Source of the DNA: Erysipelothrix anatis | GTDB lineage: Bacteria > Bacillota_I > Bacilli_A > Erysipelotrichales > Erysipelotrichaceae | Direction: 5' to 3' | NCBI RefSeq assembly: GCF_009828745.1 | Contig: NZ_WTSX01000001.1 | Location: forward strand, 186,001 to 250,000 | DNA: 64,000 bases | Shown: positions 16,428 to 28,200 of the stretch, piece after piece | Position numbering within the stretch: position 1 is the stretch's first letter | How the letters are laid out: each line of letters begins with the position of its first letter | Notes under the pieces: generated by a model | Told to the model about the DNA's origin: nothing | Seen by the model: the letters and a program-made list of their open reading frames with translations, nothing else | The model's database searches: none | Program-made: the position numbers and the translations under genes

Positions 16428-17837
16428 ATGAATAACAATGGTCTCGCTAAGAATATCATTGATCTCGTGGGCGGTACCGACAATATCGGACGTGCAGCTC
16501 ACTGTATGACACGTTTACGTCTTAACATTAAAGACGCAGACAAAGTTGAAATTGACGCTCTCAAAGGGGTAGAAGGCGTCATGGGAGTCGTAGAAAGTGA
16601 CACATTGCAAATTGTTGTAGGTCCTGGACGCGCAAAGAAAGTCTATGACATTGTCGTTGAAGACTTTGGTGTAACTGTTGGTGGCGATGTTTCTTCATGG
16701 GAAGATAACAAAGCAACCTTGAAATCAGGCCAAAAAGAATCAAAACTTAAAACTGGCTTAAAGACAATCTCAAATATCTTTATTCCATTGATTCCAGCAA
16801 TCATCGCTGCAGGTCTTTTCTCAGGTCTTGCAAGTTTAATTGGTCAAACAATCGCTCCTACTGAGGGATTCTGGTTCTTAATTCTAAAAATGTTCCAACT
16901 TTTCAGTGGTGCATTCTTATCCTACTTTGCAATCTTTACAGGTATCAACTCTGCTAAAGTGTTCGGTGGTACCGAAGCCCTTGGTGGTATGATTGGTGCA
17001 ATGAGCATCATGCCTTTAATTGTTGATATCTCAACATTCTTCGGATTATACAATGCAGATGTTCCTTTGAATTCTGTTCTTACTACAGGTAAAGGTGGAA
17101 TCATCGGTGTTATCTTCGGAGTTTGGATTATGTCAATGATTGAGCGTCGTGTCCGTAAAATGGTCCCTGATGTTCTTGACTTAATTGTTACACCACTTGT
17201 AACACTAACACTTACAGGAATTATCTTTGTTCTTGGTGTTATGCCAATTGCTGGATTCTTATCAGATGGACTTGTAAGCTTCTTAAATATCTTTATTAGC
17301 TCAACAAACCCAGTTGTAAGTATCTTATCTGGATTCATCTTATCTGCACTCTTCTTACCAATGGTATTACTTGGATTACACCACGGATTAATTCCTATCT
17401 ACGCTGTTCAACTAGAACAACTTGGTGGTGTTTCACTATTCCCAGTACTTGCTATGGCTGGTGCCGGACAAGTTGGAGCTGCTATCGCACTTTACATCAA
17501 AGCAAAACGTCGTAAAAACGAACGTCTTCAAAAGACAATCATCGGTGCCCTTCCTGCGGGATTCTTGGGTGTTGGTGAGCCATTAATCTACGGGGTAACA
17601 TTACCTCTTGGTAAACCATTTATCACAGCTGGTATTGGTGCTGGATTTGGTGGAGCTTGGGTTATGTTAACAGGTGTTATGGCTGGAGCATGGGGTCCTT
17701 CAGGACTTGTTGCTATCCCATTAATGCAATCTCCTCAAATGATGTTAAACTTCTTCATCGGACTTGTTATTTCATATGTAGCAGGTTTCATTATCACAAT
17801 GATCTTTATCAAAGACGACTTAGTAGAAAACAATTAA
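16428..17837 (+). CDS. PTS EIIBC permease, glucoside/sucrose/MurNAc superfamily
   Basis: A 469-residue sugar transporter that phosphorylates its substrate during uptake. The EIIB domain (about residues 1-85) carries the phosphorylated Cys26 in RAAHCMTRLRL and ESDTLQIVVGPG. The EIIC domain (about 115-460) has about ten membrane segments and the motif GVGEPLIYGVTLPLGKP. There is no EIIA domain, so EIIA must come from another gene, as for MurP-type permeases. AGGAGG lies 7 bases before the ATG; an in-frame start further up would lie inside the terminator. No hydrolase follows, so the sugar stays open. Regulation is by cre, LicT-like antitermination, or both. Confidence 0.9.
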   Translation: MNNNGLAKNIIDLVGGTDNIGRAAHCMTRLRLNIKDADKVEIDALKGVEGVMGVVESDTLQIVVGPGRAKKVYDIVVEDFGVTVGGDVSSWEDNKATLKSGQKESKLKTGLKTISNIFIPLIPAIIAAGLFSGLASLIGQTIAPTEGFWFLILKMFQLFSGAFLSYFAIFTGINSAKVFGGTEALGGMIGAMSIMPLIVDISTFFGLYNADVPLNSVLTTGKGGIIGVIFGVWIMSMIERRVRKMVPDVLDLIVTPLVTLTLTGIIFVLGVMPIAGFLSDGLVSFLNIFISSTNPVVSILSGFILSALFLPMVLLGLHHGLIPIYAVQLEQLGGVSLFPVLAMAGAGQVGAAIALYIKAKRRKNERLQKTIIGALPAGFLGVGEPLIYGVTLPLGKPFITAGIGAGFGGAWVMLTGVMAGAWGPSGLVAIPLMQSPQMMLNFFIGLVISYVAGFIITMIFIKDDLVENN

Positions 17838-17871
17838 ATTCCAAACAACTCTTCTTAATACATTTATAAAC

Positions 17872-17906
17872 AAAAAACACAACCGCGTCTCACGGTTGTG
17901 TTTTTT
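17872..17906. terminator. Bidirectional terminator between convergent genes
   Basis: AAAAAACACAACCG (17872-17885) and CGGTTGTGTTTTTT (17893-17906) form a 14-bp stem with A and T runs on both sides. It serves the PTS gene on plus and the glycosyltransferase on minus; the latter's stop codon overlaps it. Confidence 0.9.
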
Positions 17907-19032
17907 ACTTTTCTGAATAGATGTTTTGCATCTTTTTTAGTACGCTGTTCAGTGAATATTTCTTTGACATCAAATTACTTTGTTGTCCCATTCTTAACCT
18001 CATTTCTTTATCAGTTATCAACTCATAGATTGCATTTTCAAGCTCAGAAACATCATGATTGATCAGGAATCCATTTTCCCCATTCACGACCAACTCTTCT
18101 ATGCCTCGTGTTTTACAGCCAACAATAGGTAGCCCTGCCATCATGCTTTCTACGATGTTAATCGGGAGTCCCTCACGTTTACTTGTAGATATAGCTATAT
18201 TGGATACTGCCAAATATTTCGCAACATCCGTAACATACCCAGTCAATTCAACGTGATCAGTTAAATCTAATGAAATACATAAGCTTTCTATATAACAATA
18301 TGTTTTTCCTTCACCAATCAGAATCAACTTTATTTTCCCAAGCATCTCTTTTCTATTTTTTAACAAATTACTGAATGACCTTAGTAAAAGCTCTTGATTT
18401 TTATTGGTATTGAATTCTGCAATGTAAGTAAGAACAATCGTATCGTCACTGATGTCAAGCTCTTTTCTCAACATTTGTTTCTCGAACGATTTATTTTCAA
18501 ACATAATTGGATTAACTCCAACACCCTCTACATAATGAGTGCGTTTTGCATGCATCTTTTTTACAGATAGATTATAGTCCTGTTGGTTAATCAGTATTAG
18601 ATCATCCGTAAATCTCGAATAGTACTTCTCAACAAAGTAATATTTAATCCAATCTGTTTTGGGGCCTCCTTTATAAAAATGGAATCCATGAGCTGTATAG
18701 ATAACTCTAGGTCTTTTTTTCATTTTTTTCACAACTTGTCTTACGAGTACACTTGCTACAGCAGTATGCGTATGAATAATTTCGTACTCATTTTCTGCGA
18801 TAATCTTAGACAGTTTTAACCTGTTTCTTTTCACTTCTTTGCTGAACGGATTTGTTCCAAATACAACATCATGCTTTTCATCGACGAAAGGTATTATATC
18901 ATTACCTTCACTCGCTACATGAACTTCGTAATTATTGGATTTGAACCATTCTAGGTATGGTAAGTGGAAGTGTCTAATATGGGAATCCACTTTCGCGACA
19001 AACAAGACTTTCTTTGCATTTTTTTTACTCAT
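17905..19032 (-). CDS. Glycosyltransferase family 4 (Cps/EpsD-like), orphan
   Basis: A 375-residue GT-B glycosyltransferase. The N-terminal part has VLFVAKVDSHIRHFHLPYLE and IHTHTAVASVLVRQVVK, and RVIYTAHGFHFYKGGP is the helix-loop typical of capsule and EPS enzymes. The donor domain carries SKREGLPINIVESMMAGLPI (about residue 287). AAAGGTG lies 6 bases before the chosen ATG; a GTG three codons upstream is possible. It stands alone, some 5 kb from the exopolysaccharide locus, next to the giant-fibre operon but separated by that operon's terminator. It may serve the polysaccharide locus or glycosylate surface proteins; sequence does not decide. Confidence 0.85.
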   Translation of the reverse strand: MSKKNAKKVLFVAKVDSHIRHFHLPYLEWFKSNNYEVHVASEGNDIIPFVDEKHDVVFGTNPFSKEVKRNRLKLSKIIAENEYEIIHTHTAVASVLVRQVVKKMKKRPRVIYTAHGFHFYKGGPKTDWIKYYFVEKYYSRFTDDLILINQQDYNLSVKKMHAKRTHYVEGVGVNPIMFENKSFEKQMLRKELDISDDTIVLTYIAEFNTNKNQELLLRSFSNLLKNRKEMLGKIKLILIGEGKTYCYIESLCISLDLTDHVELTGYVTDVAKYLAVSNIAISTSKREGLPINIVESMMAGLPIVGCKTRGIEELVVNGENGFLINHDVSELENAIYELITDKEMRLRMGQQSNLMSKKYSLNSVLKKMQNIYSEK

Positions 19033-19214
19033 GTATTTCACCTTTCGTATTAATTTATTGACATTTATATCTTAATGCATCATCTGATCTTAAACAAGCG
19101 ACTGTTTTTACATCTATTAGTTTACTATTTGAGAAGATACCTTACTTCTCAATCTCGAACCATTTGTGCTTTATTAACTCACTTAACATTGGATAATAGG
19201 AATATATTTGACTT

Positions 19215-19248
19215 ATCATAAAAAAACTAATGGTCTCCATTAGTTTTT
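19215..19248 (-). terminator. Terminator of the giant surface-fibre operon
   Basis: AAAAACTAATGG (19222-19233) and CCATTAGTTTTT (19237-19248) form a 12-bp stem with a 3-base loop, followed by T on the minus strand. It is 6 bases after the last gene of the operon. Confidence 0.88.
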
Positions 19249-19254
19249 CTTTAC

Positions 19255-19743
19255 TTAATTAGTAACTGCTTCCTCAAATCCACAATCCAATTCAGCTCTA
19301 ACTTCAAAATCAGTTTTGCCAAATGGTGCTTTCGGTAAGATAACAGCACGTGTATTATTTACATCACAAATAGTATCTGTTTTATTGTTCTTGAAACCTG
19401 CAATAACAGCTTCATTTTGGGAGTCATTGTAACGACCCAAGTTATCTAAATTAATCTTAATTCCAGTTTCTTGAAATTTTTCAAGAAACGTTGTTTTTTC
19501 TTCATCGGTTTTGCCGTCCGTGACATTATCATAATAGAATGATTCATAGAAATCTGATCCCATTTTGATTAGATCCGCTTCAAGCGCATCCTTCCCTTTG
19601 GCTTGTTTGCCCATAAATTTGTAGATGGAAAAACCTCCAACTACGAGAAGTAGTACTGCAATTACAGTGATTGCAATTTTCTGAAACTTGTTACTCTTTT
19701 TGCTCATTTCAATTTTATTCTCATTGCTATTTTCGTTACTCAT
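19255..19743 (-). CDS. Small membrane-anchored protein of the fibre operon (unknown function)
   Basis: A 162-residue protein with a short Asn/Glu-rich cytoplasmic start, one membrane segment (about residues 22-44, IAITVIAVLLLVVGGFSIY) and an outside domain of about 115 residues. That domain has two cysteines (in DTICDVNN and ELDCGFEE) that could form a disulfide. I do not recognise the family. It follows the 823-residue anchor gene by 9 bases and ends the operon at a terminator, so it is probably co-expressed with the fibre proteins. It could help fold, export or hold the anchor. That role is only inference from position. Confidence 0.75.
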   Translation of the reverse strand: MSNENSNENKIEMSKKSNKFQKIAITVIAVLLLVVGGFSIYKFMGKQAKGKDALEADLIKMGSDFYESFYYDNVTDGKTDEEKTTFLEKFQETGIKINLDNLGRYNDSQNEAVIAGFKNNKTDTICDVNNTRAVILPKAPFGKTDFEVRAELDCGFEEAVTN

Positions 19744-19752
19744 TGTATTCTC

Positions 19753-22224
19753 CTATTGTTTTGAATTACTAGCACCTGGATTCGAACTGTTGTAATATTC
19801 TCTCTTTCGCGTAACTACCAATATAATAATTACAGAAATGAGGACTACAATTCCTGAACCTAACCAAATAAATGCTGGGTGTATTGATATATTTGATGAC
19901 GGAGACGCCTCACGATTTACCTCCACAACATAGGTGCTCATCACACCATCTGCACCAGTCGCATGAACTTTAATATAATTCATACCTGGATACAGTTTTT
20001 GGTTTCCAGATATATTTACACTTGTATTTCCAAATTTTGGTGTTGCCGTTACTGCTAGGCTTGTAACGGAGTTTTCAACACTCATCGTGTAGTATAACAC
20101 ATCTTCTTGGAATCCAGGATTGATTGCGTAAGCTCCTACACTTAAAGCAGAAAGTTTACCACTAGTTTCTGCGGTTCCCTTCATGACATCAATTGAAATT
20201 GAGCGCTCTGACTGATCTGCTGCAATCACTTTTATAGTTACGATATTATGACCAGGTTTTAAATTATTTGCACCTTCGATTACAATTCTTGAATTTGGAT
20301 CTTCACTAATGACATTTAGATTCAAGTTAACGATTTCTTTTCCAACAGTTGCTTGATAGTGTGTCACATCACGACTAAACGCAGGCACTAAATTAAGACC
20401 TTCTATAGCACTAATATGATTGTTTGTAGAAACATTTACAGTGTTGTTAGCTCCTGGAGTACCATTTCCTGAATTACCATTATTTCCGGCATTACCACTG
20501 TTGTTGCCAGGGTTGGAACCGTTATTACCGTTGTTGCCGGTGTTACCACCATTGCTACCGGTACTACCGCTGTTGTTTCCAGTGTTGCCAGTATTGCCTC
20601 CGTTGTTTCCAGTGTTGCCACCATTGTTACCAGTATTACCACCGTTGTTTCCAGTGTTACCACCATTGTTTCCAGTGTTACCACCATTGTTTCCAGTGTT
20701 GCCACCATTATTTCCAGTATTGCCACCATTGTTTCCAGTGTTGCCACCATTGTTTCCAGTGTTGCCTCCGTTGTTGCCGTTGTTTCCATCAGTTCCTGGG
20801 TCACCTTTGACTTCTCGATTAACAACAATAGTGTAGGTATCTCGAACACCTTCTTTTGAAAGAATCTCTACGGTAATGGTATTCTTTCCTTCTTTTAACA
20901 CTTGAACCCCTTCACCTGAGATAATTCTACTTTCTTTATCTGCAAGGGTTGGTAATATCGTCACAATCTCAACCGATTTATCAACATTGACAGTATACGA
21001 TTTTATATCGGATTTAAAAATTGGATTAAGCGGTAACGCTGCGTCGGCATTAAATACTTCAAGATTGATGAGTGCGTCTTTTTTAATCGGATTTGTTGGG
21101 TCAGTTGGCTTCTCTTTTGTAATTTCAACTGTATAAGTTCGACGCGTACCATCTTCTGCTTCTACAATCACTTTGATCAAGTTTATACCTTCTTTAAGAT
21201 CATGTGTGCCATTTCCAGAAATAAGTTTTGCTTTAGCATCTACGGGGACTGCTTTAATATCTACAGTCGACGTCGTTGCAGAGACCGTTGCTTTGTAGTC
21301 AAAGACATCTGACTTAAAAGTTGGGGTTAAAACGACAGGTTTTTGATTGTCTGTGACCAGTAGTGACGACAGTTGAATGTTCGATGATTTATCATTTGGA
21401 TTTTTCCCTTTGATAATTTTCACTGTATACGTTGAAGTGGAATCATCTTCTGCTTTGACAACAATATCAATCAGATTTTCTCCATCTTTGAGTTGATGAT
21501 TACCTGTTCCAGATAAGATTGTTCCGTTTGCATCATCTACAAGCGCCGAAATATCAATGGTATCAACATCTTGGCCAACCGTAATCGTGTATTCTTTATG
21601 TTTCGGATCAAAAGCTGGATTAAGTGGAATTACGGATTCCCCATTCTTAATTTCTAACCGCGCCAAACTACTGTTATTAGATTGTTCGCTTGGAACTTCA
21701 GGGTCTCCAATTGTCAGGGTTGCACCTTCAACCATTGCATTTTGCTCGTTAAAGTTAGCGTCTGCAACGGATGCATTTTCCAGTGTTACAGCAGTATCGC
21801 CGTCTGGAGCACCTGCGAGGACTTCAAAAGCAACCTCAAATAAAACTACATCACTTTTTTGTGCGAGCGACGGTGGAGTATCATCGTAGCCTACAAAACG
21901 CAATGTACCTGCTGAAGGTGTGCTTGAAAACGCCCAACCTTTAATGCTATTCTTCGATTCAACATACGATAATACGGATGGATCATATTTTAGTGTTCCA
22001 GAGTAGCCATCAACACCGCTTTTGAGTAATTCCGTATGATTGACTTGAATCTCAACTGTAATCTGCTGACCCCGACTTACCTTCTGTGTCGAAGGTAAGA
22101 CAGTCAACTTAGGACTATTAGCAGATAATGGCATGACCAAATGCATGGTTATCATGGTCACTACCATGAATAGAACGGCAATGACCTTAATTTTTTTTCT
22201 AAACATTGTTGCTATTTTTCTCAT
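19753..22224 (-). CDS. Membrane-anchored cohesin protein with cadherin-like repeats (fibre anchor)
   Basis: An 823-residue surface protein. Order: signal peptide (1-35); cohesin domain (about 36-175) with VSRGQQITVEIQVNHTELL, GYSGTLKYDPSVLSYVESKN and VVLFEVAFEVLAGAPDGDTA; three cadherin-like beta-sandwich repeats (about 180-475); an Asn/Gly linker built on GNNGGNT units (about 475-595); two more repeats (about 600-775); and a C-terminal membrane helix (SGIVVLISVIIILVV) with a short charged tail. There is no LPxTG motif, so anchoring is by the membrane helix. GAGGAT precedes the ATG, which overlaps the upstream stop (ATGA). Cohesins bind dockerins, and the two upstream genes each end in one, so it probably holds the fibre at the cell. 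Binding is inferred. Confidence 0.88.
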   Translation of the reverse strand: MRKIATMFRKKIKVIAVLFMVVTMITMHLVMPLSANSPKLTVLPSTQKVSRGQQITVEIQVNHTELLKSGVDGYSGTLKYDPSVLSYVESKNSIKGWAFSSTPSAGTLRFVGYDDTPPSLAQKSDVVLFEVAFEVLAGAPDGDTAVTLENASVADANFNEQNAMVEGATLTIGDPEVPSEQSNNSSLARLEIKNGESVIPLNPAFDPKHKEYTITVGQDVDTIDISALVDDANGTILSGTGNHQLKDGENLIDIVVKAEDDSTSTYTVKIIKGKNPNDKSSNIQLSSLLVTDNQKPVVLTPTFKSDVFDYKATVSATTSTVDIKAVPVDAKAKLISGNGTHDLKEGINLIKVIVEAEDGTRRTYTVEITKEKPTDPTNPIKKDALINLEVFNADAALPLNPIFKSDIKSYTVNVDKSVEIVTILPTLADKESRIISGEGVQVLKEGKNTITVEILSKEGVRDTYTIVVNREVKGDPGTDGNNGNNGGNTGNNGGNTGNNGGNTGNNGGNTGNNGGNTGNNGGNTGNNGGNTGNNGGNTGNNGGNTGNTGNNSGSTGSNGGNTGNNGNNGSNPGNNSGNAGNNGNSGNGTPGANNTVNVSTNNHISAIEGLNLVPAFSRDVTHYQATVGKEIVNLNLNVISEDPNSRIVIEGANNLKPGHNIVTIKVIAADQSERSISIDVMKGTAETSGKLSALSVGAYAINPGFQEDVLYYTMSVENSVTSLAVTATPKFGNTSVNISGNQKLYPGMNYIKVHATGADGVMSTYVVEVNREASPSSNISIHPAFIWLGSGIVVLISVIIILVVTRKREYYNSSNPGASNSKQ
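20443..20805. repeat. Asn/Gly-coding tandem repeat (linker minisatellite)
   Basis: About 120 codons of Gly, Asn, Thr and Ser. Within 20580-20780 there are about nine near-identical 21-base units (minus strand GGAAACAATGGTGGCAACAC and close variants), coding GNNGGNT. Such arrays change copy number by slippage and recombination. Confidence 0.85.
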
Positions 22225-25200
22225 TGTTCATCCTCGTTCTTTTCAAATATATTTTTACTTCCGAGAATATGACTTCGGATACCAATTAAATCAGCGACAC
22301 CAACTTTTTGATCATTGTTGACATCTGCTGCCAGTAATTGCCAATCGGTAAGTGTTCCGCCAAGAACATAGCTACGGACGCTAATAATATCAGCAACTCC
22401 AATACGTCCGTCACCGTTCACATCCCCTTTAACAATAATTGTTTTCTCATCGTACTCTTGATTGTCCACAACTAGTTTGATAATAACGCCACTTCCAACT
22501 AAATCTGTATCTTCAAGTTTTGCACCATTGCGATAGAAGACCAAGTGTTCTTGAGGATTCGTCATCTGTTGTTTCACATCGAGAACCGATTGGTTATCAT
22601 GAATTGTTTGAATATGCTTGGGTTCAACTGTATGAATATCGGACTTAAGTTTCATTTCTAGAATTGTTACAGCAATCGTGTAAATTCTGTCTTCCATATC
22701 TTCACGATGAACTGTAATTGAAATGGTATGGTCACCAGCGGGCAAGTTCTCGTTGCCTGAAATTGAGACCTTCGCCATTGGGTCCTCAGATATTGCCACA
22801 ACAGGTAGCGTTAATGGTTCATTATTGATGATTGATGTTGTGTAATTTTGAGTCATCTTATCGAATGGTTGATCCATTGTATGCCCCTCTAATTGAAGGT
22901 ATGAAAGATGATTACTTGACGTATTTCCACGATTAACAACAACGAAATATGTTGCATTCTCGTTTCGTTCACGTGTTACATGAATTTCGAAAATGTTAAC
23001 ACCTAACTTCAGTGTTTTAGTTCCCGTTCCTTCAACCGAAGCTCCCTCAAAGGCTGATGTAGCATTAATCTCTAAAGTATCGACACTGCCATCAACATCG
23101 ACATAGTACTGGCGGACACCTGTGCTGAATGATGGAGACAATGTTCCCTCATTTACAGTTAAGGTATCTAAACCAAAATTTGAACTTTGTGCTCTGTTTA
23201 CAAACAGTGTGTAAGTTACCTTTGTTCCATCTTCAGCAACTACTTCAACTTCAATTGTGTTACGCCCTGGTTTAAGAGAGTGTTTTCCAAGATTTTTAAT
23301 AACTTGCTTCTCGTCTGTTTTTGTACCGAATACTTCGATAGTTTCTACACTTTCATCAACATCGAGGTTGTACGCAGTTTTGTTAATGTCAAAGACTGGA
23401 TCTAATTTACCAACATCTGTCCATAGATTACTGATTGCAGTATTTGACGAAGCTTTTTTATGAAACATGATTGTATAGATTCGTGGCAAGTTGTCTTTTC
23501 CTACGACACGAATTTCATGTGAGTATGGGAATGATACAACTGGGATTGTCCCAAGACCGGTTATAGTTGCATTGTTCGTGGCTGTTGCTTCGAATGTAAA
23601 CTCACTATCACCATCTTGAACATCAATCAGATATGTATTTCCGAACTTTGAAAATTGTGGTGAGAGATTGTACGTGCCGTGATTGTTGCCACTTACAAGC
23701 AGCGATTCGAGATAATTTTGAGATGGTGCTTGACGGTTAACATGAATGCGGTACGTATTTTTGTCACCATTTTGCGCGGTCACGATAACGTTTACTACAT
23801 GATTGTTTCCGACTTCAATATTTGACTGATTTTCCACACTCACATGACTATTTACAGGATTCGTATAAAGCGGTGTTACTTGATTAATTTCATTTGGAAT
23901 CGTCAAGTAATAATCTGTTTGGAGGGGATTAAATTTAGGACTAATGACCCCTTCTTGAACACTTAAACTATCCAGGAGCGCAGTATTATCTGCATCACGT
24001 GCGAGTGTTATCGTATATGTTTGCTGATTTCCTTGTGATGCGGTGACGGTAATTGTAATAACGTCCTTATCAGCAAATGATTTTGGATAGGTAATTTCAA
24101 CGCGTGCATTGTTATCTTCTGGGATCGCTGTAACATTTGCTGTATCACGGTTTATCGTGTAAGCATAAGAGAGGGTTTCTTTATTGAACCCTACAACATC
24201 AATACCATCGACTTGAAGCAATTTTAAATTCGCGTTTTCGGATAATGATTTGTCCACAGCGACATTGTAAGTCTTTGTAATATTGAAAGAATCCGTTACT
24301 TTGATGATGAAGCGTTTGATTGCACCATCATCGACAGGATTGCTTACTTCGTACGTTGCCTCCTGATCTTGTGGTTTAGCCGCAATCATGATAGCTTCAA
24401 GATCTATCGATGCAGGCACAGTGTACTCATACTGTTGGGTTTGTTCATTCCACAATGCTTTCCAACGTTGACTTCCATATACAACTTCAACTGTGTCTAG
24501 GGCTGTCTTGTCTTTCACTTTGTGGACACGAACGATGTAGTCCGTTTTGTAGTTTCCATTAGTAACTGTAATTTTTATTGGGGTTATGCCATCTAATAGT
24601 GCAACATCTTTATAAGTCCCACTTAGTGTGGCTTTAGGGTCCTCTGTCGTTGGATTCAGTGAAATGGTATGTGTTGTTTGTGGAACATAAACATCGTATT
24701 CAAGAGTACCCGGTTCGAATGGTGGTAGAATGTCAGCACTATCGGATGTAAGTGATGCCAATCTTGAGGATAAACCTCGATCAACATCTATTTGATAAGT
24801 ACGACGGTCTCCGTTTTTAGCCTTAACCTTGATATCGACAGTACGTGGAAGACTCGAAACTGGAATAGATTCCAACTCACTTGCATTTTCCACAGTCGCA
24901 CCAAAGCGTTCATCAAGTGTGTAGTAAACTCTGAAGGTTTCCACTCCTGGGAAAATAGAAGCTTGATACGTCATCACTTCTGGATTAAATTCTGGTTCGA
25001 TGAGTCCTTGATTTTGCCCAATATGCAAGTCACTTAGGAAATTGTAACTTTCCTTTCGTATCTTGAATGTGTAGGTTAGTGTTGCTTTCGTTTCGGATTC
25101 CGTTTGAATTTCATAAAGAACTTCGTCATAACCTTCGATTTTTACGATTCCATTTGGTTTAACTCGTGTTTTAGGATGCATAGCTTCCACTTTAAAATCA

Positions 25201-28200
25201 CTTAAATCCCAGAAATCTTTAGAGCTTGGAATATCGATGATATATTCATAAATATCTGGATTGAATGCAGGCTCAATTTTATTTTTTGCATCATTGAGAT
25301 TCAATGTTTTTAATCGTGCATCGATAGATGGTGTTCGGGTGTACTCAATGTGGTACTGTTGCTTCGTAATTCCATCTTGAGCTTTAGCCTCGAACGAAAT
25401 ACGGTGCGTCCCAGGTTCGAGCTCATACGTACGATTAATATTACCGCTGAGCGTAACTGAGGCGTGATTTGGCGTCGCCTTGAGTTCATGCGTAAAATCT
25501 ATCGCATCAAAAGGTTCACTAATTCTGTAAACTTGACTTCCGTCCCAATCAGTACTTGGTTTGGATAAATCAATAACATGTGATCCTACCTTTAAATCAA
25601 GCAATCCCAGTTTTCGTATTACAACGATTTGATACTGCTGCACAGGTACCGATTGATCTTCTGCCTGAACTTGAATACTGAATACATTTTTACCTGGTTT
25701 AAGTTCAAATTCACCGAGTCCTTGTTGGACTTGTGCATTTGCATTTGTTGGAGTCGCGTGAATTGTAATTGTATCTACATCCGCTGGCACATCTAAAACT
25801 TCAAAGAGGTCGTACGGTTCATCATGAATCGAATGATTGAGTTTTAATGGTAGCGTTTCTCCATTAGATTTATATCCGTCAATTGTTAATGATTCCAACG
25901 ATACGTCTTTTGACAACGAACGCGTAAAGGTAAACTGATATGTATTCACCAATGTCGTTACAGAGTCAGTCAACGTGATTGGTAATTGCTTAGTAGCAAT
26001 ACCTTTCATTGTAAATGTATACTCAAGTGGCTCAGCAATATTTGTTGCAACATCCGGTACAATTTCAAAGGTTATAGATGTATCTTGATGTGCAAGATAA
26101 TCATCGAGATTAATCGTAAATGCAGTCTCTCCTGCGTAAGCTGGAACCGTTTTTCCATTAATCTTAAGTGATTCAATTTGAGGTGGCATCACATCTGGAT
26201 AAACAACGCGGATATGATAGGTACCTGCCAGTTCTCCGCTCTGTGTTGAAACATCAAACGTGTAGATATTGTCTTGGGTTCGCGAAAGTTTGAGGGGATC
26301 GTTATGATAGTTTGAAATCACATACCCGCTCTCGATTGCAATTGGGGCCAACGAAATATCTTTCTTACTGAATTCTTTCATATTGATTGGAACATGTACG
26401 ACATAATAGTAGTTTCCAGGAATCGGATTCGTAATACTATCATCGTTCTCAATGCGTTCAACTTTATCCCCAGGAACGAAGCCATCAACGCCAATGTCCA
26501 TCACTTTTCGAGATACCTCAAGTGTGTAAACTTTAGTTGTTTTACCATCATGTGCTGTGACAGTAACTGTAATGTAGTTTTTACCAACCTTTAGATTTGA
26601 TGTTCCATCAATTTGTACTGTTGCATTTGCATTTTCTGCAAGTGCAGCTACATTTAAGTGCGTCACTCCATTCTCAACATCTTCAAGAGTATAGCTAAGT
26701 ACATCCTTATCCAAGCCTTTAAAATCTTCATTATTGATTGTGAGAGACTTCAGGTTTGCATTATGATCTAATGTCCTTGTGATTGTCAGGGTGTACGTTT
26801 GTTTCTTTCCTGACTCAGAGACTACGTCAACTAGTATCGTATTCACACCATAGTCTAAGACAACATCTTTCTGGTTAACGACTTCTCCATTGATTAGAAG
26901 TATTGCACCATCATGTTGCTTTTCGGCGAAGATATTTAGCGATTCTTGAGATGTATCCACAGTTTGCGTATACACATTGTCTTTAATGCTCTTCAAAATG
27001 TCCTTACCATCTATTTGAAGCGCCGTTAGATCATTGGCATCGGATTTAGCTCGATTAATGATTATTGTATAAACTTGCTGTGACGTTCCATCTTCTGAAG
27101 AAACCGTAATAGTTGCTTGGGTTGCTTCCTTCTCGACATTTACTGTATGCGGAATCGTTTCTAGAATCACACCATTAGCCTTGGCTGTTGCGTCAAAGAT
27201 GACTGCATTAATATCCGCACCAACATTTAATGTATATGCGTTTGTATGTTCAGAAAATTCGGGAGTCAATGTTCCAACATTACTTGATAAAGTTTTGAGT
27301 GCTGCTTCTGAAGATTTTGCCCGTATCACTGAAAAGATATACTGCGATTGTAAACTACCCTCAACATTGGAAACTATCTTAAAAGTAAATGTATTTAAAC
27401 CCGTACTCAAATCGATGGCATCCCCACCTTCAATTCGCGCATTTTCAGGTATTGTAAAATCCATGTTATCGAGACCGAATGTTGTGACTGCGTTGGGCAC
27501 GTGAACTGTATATCGGTATATCGCAGTATTATCGCTAATAATCTTATCTTTGGCGATACCGTCACCTTGACCATCCGGATCTAAAGGTTTATTATCCGGC
27601 CCCATTGAATCAGGTTTTATCGTTTCAATACCGCTATCTGGTTTAGGAGTGAAAGGATTGTCTGTTCCGCCCGTTTCATCTGTAATCTCCGTGGCAGTGT
27701 TTGCTTCCATAGTGACCTGAATTGTGTATGTTTTAATACTTTCATTCTCTGCTACAACTTGTATTTCAAACGAATTCAGTCCAGTAACTAATGCATGTGT
27801 TCCGAGCATGCTTTGATTTACAATTTGGGAAGCATTATCTGGATTTACTGATGCTGTGATTGTGATGGTCTCATTCTTACTATACGGAACTGAACCTAAA
27901 TCATAATACGTCGTATTTGCATCAAAAGCAGTAATCATCTCCATATTCTTAATAAGTGCATTCAGCGAATGTAAATCATTGTTCTTTTTTCTATCTCGGA
28001 TTACCGTAATCGTATATTTGGCAGGAGTTCCGTCTTGAGCACGTACTTCCAGGGTTGTTTTATTTGAACCTGGTATCAGCTCCAGTAATCCCGAAAATGT
28101 ATTAAGGTTTTCGCTTGTGTTTTTGAGTGTATCACTGTAGACACGAGCAGCATCAAAGTTAGTCGTAGCTTCAATTAAAACTTCTGACACTGCATTATCA

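Noticed and set aside
20580-20780. Possible CRISPR-like array
   Set aside because: The 21-base units are contiguous without spacers and encode GNNGGNT in frame; no cas genes are present.
20420-20849. Pro/Leu- or Thr-rich ORFs in other frames across the Asn/Gly repeat
   Set aside because: They are shadows of the repetitive 21-base units of the anchor gene; they have no RBS and their repeats only reflect the DNA period.
19753-22224. Sortase-anchored wall protein
   Set aside because: No LPxTG-like motif before the C-terminal helix, and no sortase gene in the window; a plain membrane anchor fits better.
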